A DNA stretch of 6,924 nucleotides from Anaerolineae bacterium (GTDB lineage Bacteria > Chloroflexota > Anaerolineae > Aggregatilineales > Aggregatilineaceae), in contig JAFGJA010000527.1 in NCBI GenBank assembly GCA_016929355.1, positions 1 through 6,924 of the forward strand, written 5' to 3'. A program made the position numbers and the translations under genes. The stretch's first letter is position 1, and the number at the start of each line of letters is the position of its first letter. Under the pieces are notes generated by a model, which was given only the letters and a program-made list of their open reading frames with translations, was not told the DNA's origin and made no database searches. This document shows positions 1 through 5,645 of the stretch, one piece after another.

Positions 1-345
1 CAGCGATTCGAGTGGTCCCCTACGGGCGCGTGGATGGCCTATACGGTTGCCGGAGCGGTTGAGGGACAGGGCGTTTACCTGTATGCGCCGCAGGAAGCCG
101 AGGTACGCCAGATCACATTGCCGGATGGGGCCACTGAGAAAACTGTGTATTGGGCCGGAGCCGAACACCTTTTTGTCGTGCGCCAACGCCAAAATACGTT
201 TGTCAACGAACTGTGGGTAGTCTCGCTCACAACCAATGAATCGCCGCAGCGCCTCATGACCAACATCGCTATGCCGCAAACCAGCAATCAAACGAACTGG
301 TCCTGGCAGGATGTGTTAGCCGCCCAGGTTCTTGCGTTGGATTAG
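1..345 (+). CDS. C-terminal fragment of a TolB/PD40-type beta-propeller repeat protein (5' end outside window)
   Basis: The frame is open from base 1 to a TAG stop at 343-345, giving 114 visible residues. The ATG at 34 is internal to this frame and is not the start. The segment WSPTGAWMAYTVAG followed by GVYLYAPQ and RQITLP fits the PD40/WD40-like repeat seen in TolB-type propellers: a WSPDGxxIAY strand, then a strand naming a value, then a residual LT/IT turn. A second, weaker blade follows (TVYWAGAEHLFVVRQRQ, then ELWVVSLTTNE). Such propellers usually serve as protein-protein or ligand-binding platforms, often periplasmic or extracellular. The full domain set is unknown because the N-terminal part is missing. 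The gene converges on the comEA-like gene, with only 3 nt between the two stop codons and no terminator hairpin visible between them. The family call rests mainly on one clear repeat motif. Confidence 0.7.
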   Translation, partial: QRFEWSPTGAWMAYTVAGAVEGQGVYLYAPQEAEVRQITLPDGATEKTVYWAGAEHLFVVRQRQNTFVNELWVVSLTTNESPQRLMTNIAMPQTSNQTNWSWQDVLAAQVLALD

Positions 346-348
346 CGA

Positions 349-1257
349 TTAATCAAAGACTACCAGATCGCGTAAACCTTCCAACTTAGAGGGACCAATG
401 CCCGGCACGTTGTCCAGGTCTTCCAGACTGGTAAACGGGCCGTTTTCGGTGCGATAGTCAATGATCGCCTGAGCGAGTGAGGGACCAATGCCCGGCAGCG
501 AATCCAGTTCTTCCAGACTCGCCTCATTGAGGTGGATTACCGGCGCATGATTAGGCGTTGGCGTTTGGATCGTGTCACCTTCTAACGGCGGCACATAAAT
601 ATAATCCCCATCATTGAGCATCTGGCTCAGGTTAACCCGCGAGAGATCGGCATTATCTGTTGCCCCGCCCACCGCCGCAATTGCATCTTCGACGCGGCTT
701 CTGGCGGCCAAAACCACCGTCGATTCGGGCTGCACCACTTCCCCTACCACATACACTTCAATCGTCCCAGCAGTCGGCGTAACAACGTGAATAGTAGCGG
801 TTACGGCGGGTTTGGAAGTCGGTGGAACAGCCGCGTCTTCAACCGCTTCGCGCGTCGGCACATGAACCTGATCGCCATCTTCGAGAATTTGCGCCAGATT
901 GACAATTTCCAAATCCGCGTTAGCAAGCGGCCCCCCGGCGACCAGGAGCGCATCTTTAACGCGGCTGCCATAGTCCAGCGTCACCACCACTTCAGAAGTG
1001 GCTACTGCCCCGGTAATGTACACCATATACGGTCCCGGCGTGGGAGTTGATGAGGGTATCGGCGTAGGTGATGGAATTGCTGTTGGCGCAGGCGGGTTGA
1101 CGGTAATCGTAGTGGGTTCAGGCTGCCGCCACAACACAATCCCCACTCCCGCTAACAACGCCAGTCCTATCAGGGCAAAAATGGGATATTTGAAACGCTC
1201 AAGCAGTGGTGGTGATGCCGGTGACGGTGTTGGTGGTTGCGCTGAAATGGAAGCCAT
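349..1257 (-). CDS. comEA: ComEA-like membrane-anchored DNA-binding protein with two SLBB domains and a helix-hairpin-helix domain
   Basis: 302 residues. ComEA proteins bind incoming double-stranded DNA at the outer face of the membrane during natural transformation. Visible parts in order: a short Pro-rich N-terminus; one membrane helix at about 25-43; a Pro/Thr/Ser-rich stalk at about 46-76; SLBB beta-grasp domain 1 at about 77-135 (core VNLAQILEDGDQVHVP); a linker; SLBB domain 2 at about 165-223 (core VNLSQMLNDGDYIYVP); and a C-terminal (HhH)2 DNA-binding domain at about 239-302 with two PGIGPS hairpins at 255-260 and 285-290. Family members with one SLBB domain are about 200 residues, so the extra length is the duplicated SLBB domain plus the stalk. 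The start at 1257 is chosen over an upstream in-frame start at 1383 because a strong AGAGGGGG ribosome site lies about 6-8 nt before it and the membrane helix then sits at the N-terminus. The gene lies 28 nt after the preceding kinase-like gene, probably in one operon. The family is clear; a role in DNA uptake is inferred, since no comEC or comEB is in the window. Confidence 0.88.
   Translation of the reverse strand: MASISAQPPTPSPASPPLLERFKYPIFALIGLALLAGVGIVLWRQPEPTTITVNPPAPTAIPSPTPIPSSTPTPGPYMVYITGAVATSEVVVTLDYGSRVKDALLVAGGPLANADLEIVNLAQILEDGDQVHVPTREAVEDAAVPPTSKPAVTATIHVVTPTAGTIEVYVVGEVVQPESTVVLAARSRVEDAIAAVGGATDNADLSRVNLSQMLNDGDYIYVPPLEGDTIQTPTPNHAPVIHLNEASLEELDSLPGIGPSLAQAIIDYRTENGPFTSLEDLDNVPGIGPSKLEGLRDLVVFD
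389..519 (-). repeat. 90-nt-spaced direct repeat encoding the two helix-hairpin-helix motifs
   Basis: Two copies, 389-429 and 479-519, share 19 identical leading bases (gagggaccaatgcccggca) and an identical end (tcttccagact). The period is 90 nt, or 30 residues. They encode the two LxxLPGIGPS/LDNVPGIGPS hairpins of the ComEA-like protein. Paired hairpins are normal for (HhH)2 domains. The high nucleotide identity suggests recent duplication, gene conversion or shared codon choice. Confidence 0.8.
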
Positions 1258-1262
1258 ACGAT

Positions 1263-1270
1263 CCCCCTCT
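1263..1270 (-). promoter_or_regulatory. Ribosome binding site of the comEA-like gene (decides its start)
   Basis: On the minus strand AGAGGGGG precedes the ATG at 1257-1255 by a short ATCGT spacer. It is the strongest Shine-Dalgarno match in the window. It favours this start over the longer frame beginning at 1383, which would overlap the preceding gene by about 100 nt. Confidence 0.7.
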
Positions 1271-1285
1271 GCGTATTTTAACTCG

Positions 1286-2323
1286 CTAAAGCTCTTGCAC
1301 GCTGTCCGCCCAACGCGGCAGCACCAAAACAATCCGCGCCATAGAGTCACTATCCGCAATAGGTTCCGCCCAGGCGTGACCATTAATGGGCTTGAGCCGC
1401 GACTGCACCGCCGTCACAAAACGTTGAATCGAACGCATTCCACTAAGCCGCACCGGATCAGACACATCAACCGGATCGACCCGTGTTTTGATCTGCAAGG
1501 CTGGCTCACGACTTTGAAACTGGATTGCAATTTGAACGGTCTGCGCGTCTTCATCAACCGTATCCGAAATCGTGATCGCACTTTCGGCAGCGATACAAGC
1601 AATCAATGAGTCAATAATCTGATGCACCTCGGCACGGATAACAGACTGACAATAAACTGTTTCGACAGATAACTGGCTCTGAATTGATAAGCGGTGCGTG
1701 GTAATGCGCCGCCGGGTAAAATCACCTGCCGCGAAGGTGAATAAGTCCGTTACCGGATAAGGCATCGGTGGAGTTGTCGCGGGCAAAAGTACCTCAGCCC
1801 GTAGATCATACAACAACTGCCGTGTATGTTCCGCCTGACGCACAATATCGCCAATATCTTTGACCTGGCGATCCGTCAGAGGACCACCGACACCGCTAAA
1901 AATCTCCTGACTCGTAGCGATCATGCGATCCATGACGCTTAAGAGTGGCTCACTAATCAAATCGACCAGATTGTATTCCGTTACGGGTGAAAGATGAATC
2001 ACAAAGGAAATGATGGGATCATCGACAGGCCGCATCCGGGCAATCACACCTTGTTTGAAAGGCAGATAGAGCGGCCAATAAGCACGCGCGACATGCCCTT
2101 TTGCCATCGCCAGCCACGCATAATTTAAGCCATCCTGAACGGATTGATCGGCGTAATGCGCAACAAAATCGCGCCATGATAACCCTGGCAATTGGGCTAC
2201 ATTCAGACTCGGCGCAATATCAATAGCCCCAAAGACGCGACGAATCACCGCCGAGGTGTTCAGTCCTAAGAACACATCACCGAGCGGTTTGAGCCAAAGA
2301 CCGTTATCCACTGGATGCCCCAT
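1286..2323 (-). CDS. Degenerate histidine-kinase-like protein (PAS-like sensor, no phospho-acceptor His, no ATP-binding motifs)
   Basis: 345 residues, soluble, with no signal peptide or membrane helix. The layout follows a sensor kinase: a PAS-like region at about 16-113; a helical region at about 119-175 in the place of the dimerisation/phosphotransfer domain; and a C-terminal alpha/beta region at about 190-337 ending in RIVLVLPR, like the last strand of a HATPase_c fold. The key residues are missing. There is no SHELRTPL-type H-box, no Asn of the N-box (the matching helix reads VHQIIDSLIACIAAES), no DxGxG G1 box and no GxGxG G2 box (the matching stretch reads RLSGMRSIQRFV). It is therefore unlikely to bind ATP or autophosphorylate. 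It starts 14 nt after the stop of the kinase-like gene upstream, with AAGG overlapping that stop as a weak ribosome site. It could be a regulatory partner or pseudokinase of that neighbour. The fold assignment is inferred from size, order and secondary-structure pattern, and the family is not certain. Confidence 0.6.
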   Translation of the reverse strand: MGHPVDNGLWLKPLGDVFLGLNTSAVIRRVFGAIDIAPSLNVAQLPGLSWRDFVAHYADQSVQDGLNYAWLAMAKGHVARAYWPLYLPFKQGVIARMRPVDDPIISFVIHLSPVTEYNLVDLISEPLLSVMDRMIATSQEIFSGVGGPLTDRQVKDIGDIVRQAEHTRQLLYDLRAEVLLPATTPPMPYPVTDLFTFAAGDFTRRRITTHRLSIQSQLSVETVYCQSVIRAEVHQIIDSLIACIAAESAITISDTVDEDAQTVQIAIQFQSREPALQIKTRVDPVDVSDPVRLSGMRSIQRFVTAVQSRLKPINGHAWAEPIADSDSMARIVLVLPRWADSVQEL

Positions 2324-2337
2324 TCATATTGCACGCC

Positions 2338-3465
2338 TTAATCGCGGGGCGGACGCCAGCGCAGCAGCATAAAACTAAATGTCGTGCCAACTCCTTCTTC
2401 GCTGGTGAACCAGATTTTGCCGCCCATCGCTTCAATTTCCATTTTGACGAGATACAAACTCAACCCATAACCAAACTCCGCGATAATTTGCGGTTGGCGT
2501 GCGCGCTGAAATGGGGTAAAGACCCGTCCCATCTCTTTCTCACGGATACCATAGCCGGTATCAATGATGTCAATTTGCACACTGCGGGCTTTGGCTGATG
2601 GGGTCGCGCGAATGGTGATGGTAGCATCAGGCGGACTGTACATCAAACCGTTGCGGAGCAAATCGCGGAAAATGTAGGTCAAATGCTGCTTGGATGCTGA
2701 AATCTGCAAATCGTCAGGAATATCCAACCGAATCCGGTCCCGGTAATCTATATCAGGATCAGGCGCTTCGACCAGGGGCGATTCGAAAATGTCTTCGAGC
2801 AAATCCTCTAAATAGCCGACCAATTCAATCGGTTTGCGATTCGTGCGCAAAACTGCCGCGAGATGGCCGGTACGAATGTCCTCAAGGCGCTGCAACATAT
2901 CCGTCAGGAGTTCGAGGCGATACATATGAATCGCCATAATGCCAGCAAAGCCCAAGACCTGTTTGGCGAGTTGATCAGTCGTGGTGGTCGGCGAACGCTT
3001 GGCGATCACTTGTTTGATCAGTTCCGCATGACCGCGCGTACTGGTGATCGAAACTCGCGCCTCAGACCGAAAGGTGCTGGTGAGTTCGGTCAACGCCGAC
3101 CAATCGGGGCGCTCAATCGTAATCAGCGTATAGATCGATCCACCCGGCCCGTAGATCGCAGTGGCCCAACAAGGCGTATAAGCGCCCGCCAAAAACGTGT
3201 GAAACCGCACGGGTTGCGCCTGCCGCAATGCTTTAGCGCGGACTTCATCGGCTGATGGCCGGTTATCCTGTACAGCATCGAATAACATCGCGGCGGCACG
3301 CCACCCCTCAGAGCGTACTAATACCAGATTCGCACCCAGGATGGTACGCGCCGCCACATTATCCAGCACTAATCGATCTTCTTGATCAAAGATCAAGATG
3401 CCCTGCCCTAATCCATCAAGAATTGCCCGGAAATCCAGACTGTCTGATAAAGGTTTAGTTGTCAT
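2338..3465 (-). CDS. PAS-histidine-kinase-like sensor protein with Ser at the phospho-acceptor position
   Basis: 375 residues, cytosolic (no membrane helix or signal peptide). A PAS domain lies at about 11-118 (ILDGLGQGILIFDQEDRLV is a typical PAS opening). It is followed by a dimerisation/phosphotransfer-like helical pair at about 125-200 and a HATPase_c domain at about 245-370. The ATP-binding boxes are intact: N-box RDLLRNGLMYSP (Asn272), G1 DTGYGI (302-307), F-box VFTPF (315-319), and G2 GYGLSL (332-337) running into EAMGGKIWFTSEEGVGTTFSFML. The H-box region reads FRSEARVSITSTRGHAELI. Aligned on the RGxAEL end, it matches the usual SHELRTPLTSIRGYAELL, with Ser134 where the phosphorylated His belongs and the conserved Pro also lost. 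The protein probably binds ATP, but canonical His autophosphorylation is doubtful. It is first in a three-gene minus-strand cluster. The start at 3465 has a GGAGG 13 nt upstream, a longer spacing than usual. No response regulator is in the window. Confidence 0.85.
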   Translation of the reverse strand: MTTKPLSDSLDFRAILDGLGQGILIFDQEDRLVLDNVAARTILGANLVLVRSEGWRAAAMLFDAVQDNRPSADEVRAKALRQAQPVRFHTFLAGAYTPCWATAIYGPGGSIYTLITIERPDWSALTELTSTFRSEARVSITSTRGHAELIKQVIAKRSPTTTTDQLAKQVLGFAGIMAIHMYRLELLTDMLQRLEDIRTGHLAAVLRTNRKPIELVGYLEDLLEDIFESPLVEAPDPDIDYRDRIRLDIPDDLQISASKQHLTYIFRDLLRNGLMYSPPDATITIRATPSAKARSVQIDIIDTGYGIREKEMGRVFTPFQRARQPQIIAEFGYGLSLYLVKMEIEAMGGKIWFTSEEGVGTTFSFMLLRWRPPRD

Positions 3466-3499
3466 CGTTTATATAAAGCCTCCAAAGAGCACTAACTTA

Positions 3500-3527
3500 A
3501 TTATCGTCAGCCTGGAAATCTTGTCCA
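3500..3527 (-). promoter_or_regulatory. Putative sigma70-type promoter for the kinase/comEA-like cluster
   Basis: On the minus strand TGGACA (3527-3522, 5/6 to TTGACA) is separated by 16 nt from GATAAT (3505-3500, 5/6 to TATAAT). Transcription would begin near 3493, about 28 nt before the ATG at 3465, with the GGAGG site inside that leader. The match is good but was found by eye. The 3466-3686 gap otherwise holds only the terminator of the upstream gene, plus AT-rich sequence. Confidence 0.5.
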
Positions 3528-3596
3528 GTTTAACAAAAACAGGGGTAACAATTCAAGCTGCCCGTGTAAAAGATTTCATTCCTAAGTGTATACCAC

Positions 3597-3639
3597 AACG
3601 AAAATCGCCGCCCCTCAACACTTGGAGAGGAACGGCGAT
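3597..3639 (-). terminator. Intrinsic terminator of the PA14/SH3b gene
   Basis: The arms 3604-3616 and 3627-3639 pair as ATCGCCG/CGGCGAT (7 bp), a 2-base mismatch, then CCTC/GAGG (4 bp) around a 10-nt loop. Read on the minus strand, the hairpin is followed directly by TTTTCGTT. It lies about 48 nt past the TAA at 3689-3687. Both position and orientation fit termination of the secreted-protein transcript before the kinase cluster promoter. Confidence 0.75.
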
Positions 3640-3674
3640 GCTTACTATTGAACAGGTTCAGTCCCTTTTAAGCC

Positions 3675-3701
3675 ATCCCGCCGGTTTTACCGGATCGGGA
3701 T
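3675..3701. repeat. Inverted repeat spanning the stop codon of the PA14/SH3b gene
   Basis: ATCCCG (3675-3680) pairs with CGGGAT (3696-3701), and CCGGT (3681-3685) pairs with ACCGG (3689-3693), with a 2-base bulge and a short T-rich loop. On the minus strand the TAA stop overlaps the loop. No T-tract follows, so it is not a complete intrinsic terminator. It could protect the mRNA 3' end or be incidental. Confidence 0.5.
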
Positions 3702-5519
3702 GTCGGAAACAGTGCCTTCGAGCAAACTCACGTAAGCGGCGTTAACCCACCCCGTCTGTCCGTCCCAGGTGATCAGATACCAGGAACCATTGGCGGTACG
3801 CCCGTCGATGACGAATTCGCTATACTGTGGCACGCTGCCGAGCTGATCGCCGGACAGAATGCTCGGTTCATCGCGCAATTTCAAATTCGAGATGGCACGA
3901 CCCCGCACGGTCACAGCGGGATTCCCCTGATTATCTTCCGGCACATACACCTGACCGATAGGCGGCGCGGGTACAACTTCGGAACTCACCACCAGATCGC
4001 TCACATAACCATCCAACAGGCGAACGTAGAGCGCCGAAACCCAACCGCGAATGCCCTGGTAATTGATCAGATACCACGCGCCATTGCCATTATGCGCTTC
4101 AACGGTGAAAGTGGCATTTTGCGGAACCGTGCCGATGATGCGTGAGCCGCCGATATTCCCGCCATCACGTAGATTAAGCGTATCGGTGGCGCTGCCGGTC
4201 AATATCTTACGAAGCGGATCATCCTCTGCGGGATAGGCTGGGGGCGCAACCTCAAGATCAATACGCGGAATATCATCGACAAAATCGGGTTGCCCACCCT
4301 CGGTTGTATCTTTGTTTTTCTCCGGGTCGGTAGCATAGAGCCAGACCCACTCATTGCTAACCCATCCTTCACGCCCATCATGCAACTGGATCAACAACCA
4401 GGACAGATCAGGCACGCCCGCCAACACCAGATAATCTTCATTGTAGGGAATTTTCGCCATGACCGGGTTGCCGCGTCCGGGACCGGTCCGCACATTGACC
4501 TTATCACCGACAACTGCCGCGTACACCACCGCCGGGGGTACGGCAGTGGGCATAATAACGGCGGTGTCACCTGCGCCGGTTCCACCACCGCCCGTACCGA
4601 TAGGCGTGGTAGCGATAAATTCCCAACAGACCTGCACGCCGGCGTTACCCGTTTCCTCGAAGTATTCAACCTTCACATTGTGGTTCCCGGCAGTGAGTTC
4701 ATAAACATTAGCTTCATAGTTCCGGTAGCCATCCGGCGTAGTGTGCCATTCGTCCAATATTTGGGTTACATCGACCCAGATATTGATACCATCATCGGCC
4801 CCAGCATAAAACCGCCAATGCCCAGACTCGGTAAAATTGATGGTCGTCGTCCAACGCGCGCTGAAGGTATCGCCACCAATGGCGGCGTCGGGGGAACCAT
4901 CCACCCAATTAAAATCAATCTTAGTATCGGTGCGCGTGATTTCGGGATCGCCGGAGAGATCGCCATTGTTGAAATATTGGGCGCTCCAGGTCGCGCTACA
5001 GGTACGCCCGGTGGTCGTCGTGGTCGTGCCATCTGGCCCTTCCCACCACACTTTGACCTGTGCCCCGGCGGTTTCTTCTTTGTATTCGACCTTCAAATCA
5101 TGATCGCCCGCCGTGAGCGCGCCGATGGTGACATCCTCGGTCCAATAACCACCTGCGCCCCACTTCGCCACGATCTGCGTCGAATCGATCCACATATTCA
5201 AGCTGTCATCGGCTTCAATGTGGAAGACCCATTTGCCACTGGTTGAAAAATTAACAGTTTTGGTCCAACGCACGCTAAAGCCATCGGCATTGATCGCCGC
5301 ATCCGGTGAACCATTACCCCAATTAAAATTGATCTGATCGTCTATCCGTTGCAGTGCGGGCGAACCACTGAGGCTCGTGTTGTTGAAATACTGCGCGTTC
5401 CATTGAGTACCGGCATTAGCCTCAGCCCGTTGCATAGATCGTGCAGGCAATGCCGCCGATCCAATAACCAGACTCAGGAGCATAACGGCGATTACTGTGC
5501 CGATGATGAATTTTCGCAT
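3687..5519 (-). CDS. Secreted protein with two PA14 domains and three SH3b domains
   Basis: 610 residues. An N-terminal signal peptide is clear: MRK, then a hydrophobic stretch to about residue 22, then SAALPARS with likely cleavage near 25-36. There is no lipobox Cys. Two PA14-type beta-barrel domains follow at about 39-160 and 176-300. Each opens with W(N/S)AQYFNN and carries INFNW/IDFNW, a GSPDAAI motif, F(S/T)xSGxWxFxxxADDxxNxWxD, and LTAGxHxxKVEYxEET. A Gly-rich linker (about 308-318) leads to three bacterial SH3b domains at about 334-395, 442-502 and 538-600, marked by VNVRTGPG, LNLRDGG and LKLRDEP, each ending in a GWV strand. PA14 domains commonly bind glycans and SH3b domains commonly bind cell-wall or surface polymers. 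No catalytic domain, sortase signal or C-terminal membrane helix is seen, so a non-enzymatic surface adhesin or scaffold is the likely role. It has its own promoter and terminator and follows a glycosidase gene. Domain calls are firm; the role is inferred. Confidence 0.88.
   Translation of the reverse strand: MRKFIIGTVIAVMLLSLVIGSAALPARSMQRAEANAGTQWNAQYFNNTSLSGSPALQRIDDQINFNWGNGSPDAAINADGFSVRWTKTVNFSTSGKWVFHIEADDSLNMWIDSTQIVAKWGAGGYWTEDVTIGALTAGDHDLKVEYKEETAGAQVKVWWEGPDGTTTTTTGRTCSATWSAQYFNNGDLSGDPEITRTDTKIDFNWVDGSPDAAIGGDTFSARWTTTINFTESGHWRFYAGADDGINIWVDVTQILDEWHTTPDGYRNYEANVYELTAGNHNVKVEYFEETGNAGVQVCWEFIATTPIGTGGGGTGAGDTAVIMPTAVPPAVVYAAVVGDKVNVRTGPGRGNPVMAKIPYNEDYLVLAGVPDLSWLLIQLHDGREGWVSNEWVWLYATDPEKNKDTTEGGQPDFVDDIPRIDLEVAPPAYPAEDDPLRKILTGSATDTLNLRDGGNIGGSRIIGTVPQNATFTVEAHNGNGAWYLINYQGIRGWVSALYVRLLDGYVSDLVVSSEVVPAPPIGQVYVPEDNQGNPAVTVRGRAISNLKLRDEPSILSGDQLGSVPQYSEFVIDGRTANGSWYLITWDGQTGWVNAAYVSLLEGTVSDIPIR
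3690..4200 (-). repeat. 294-nt-period duplication encoding SH3b domains 2 and 3
   Basis: SH3b domains 2 and 3 align with a 98-residue offset. L(N/K)LRD at 448-452 and 546-550, I(I/Q)GTVPQ versus LGSVPQ, G(A/S)WYLI, and the unusual shared tail LL(D/E)GxVSD all match. The first SH3b domain (334-395) is more divergent and lacks this tail. Domains 2 and 3 are therefore probably a later duplication than the split from domain 1. Confidence 0.6.
4890..5402 (-). repeat. 414-nt-period tandem duplication encoding the two PA14 domains
   Basis: The two PA14 domains are offset by 138 residues (414 nt). Conserved nucleotide stretches survive, such as cccaattaaaat near 4905 and again near 5320, and ttgttgaaatatt/ttgttgaaatact near 4967 and 5380. 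The domains remain alignable end to end but have diverged, which points to an old internal duplication. The span given covers the clearest matching segments. Confidence 0.65.
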
Positions 5520-5560
5520 GGTATGTTTATCCTAAAAATTGAATCTCTGTCGTGCCCCGA

Positions 5561-5589
5561 ATTATAAAAAGGGGATGGCTATATCGCAA
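5561..5589 (-). promoter_or_regulatory. Putative sigma70-type promoter of the PA14/SH3b gene
   Basis: On the minus strand TTGCGA (5589-5584, 4/6 to TTGACA) is separated by exactly 17 nt from a perfect TATAAT (5566-5561). Transcription would begin near 5554, giving a leader of about 35 nt before the ATG at 5519. An AGGA ribosome site (5533-5530) lies 10 nt before the start. CCCC and GGGG flank the -10 box as a short inverted repeat. The promoter sits in the 126-nt gap after the glycosidase stop, so the two genes can be transcribed separately. No clear terminator of the glycosidase gene is seen in this gap. Confidence 0.6.
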
Positions 5590-5645
5590 ACTCTGTTATC
5601 CTGACGGATTCATGATGCGCGCATAATGCCAAATCATCCCCCCAA

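Noticed and set aside
389..519. Repeats near 389-519 considered as a CRISPR or mobile-element repeat
   Set aside because: There are only two copies, in frame and encoding the paired HhH hairpins; protein structure explains them fully.
1258..1383. 42-residue N-terminal extension of the comEA-like gene from an in-frame start at 1383
   Set aside because: It would overlap the upstream kinase-like gene by about 100 nt and put a Cys/Arg-rich tail before the membrane helix. A strong ribosome site directly precedes the ATG at 1257.
998..1609. Plus-strand open frame (203 residues) opposite the comEA-like and kinase-like genes
   Set aside because: It spans the junction of two well-supported minus-strand genes. 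Its Gly/Val-rich start mirrors the Pro/Thr-rich stalk on the other strand, so it is a shadow.
3638..3745. Small plus-strand frame starting at ATG 3638 with GAGAGGA upstream (35 residues)
   Set aside because: The apparent ribosome site and start are the arm of the minus-strand terminator. Most of the frame is antisense to the PA14/SH3b coding end, and the peptide is basic and low-quality with no recognisable motif.
4290..5246. Long plus-strand open frame (318 residues) opposite the PA14/SH3b gene
   Set aside because: It is antisense to a gene with clear domains and a signal peptide. The composition is that of a shadow frame, and there is no ribosome site or domain.
5591..5645. Possible terminator or operator after the GH20 gene (palindromes ATGCGCGCAT and ATCCtgacGGAT)
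   Set aside because: The stems are short and no T-tract follows on the minus strand, so there is not enough to call a terminator or binding site.
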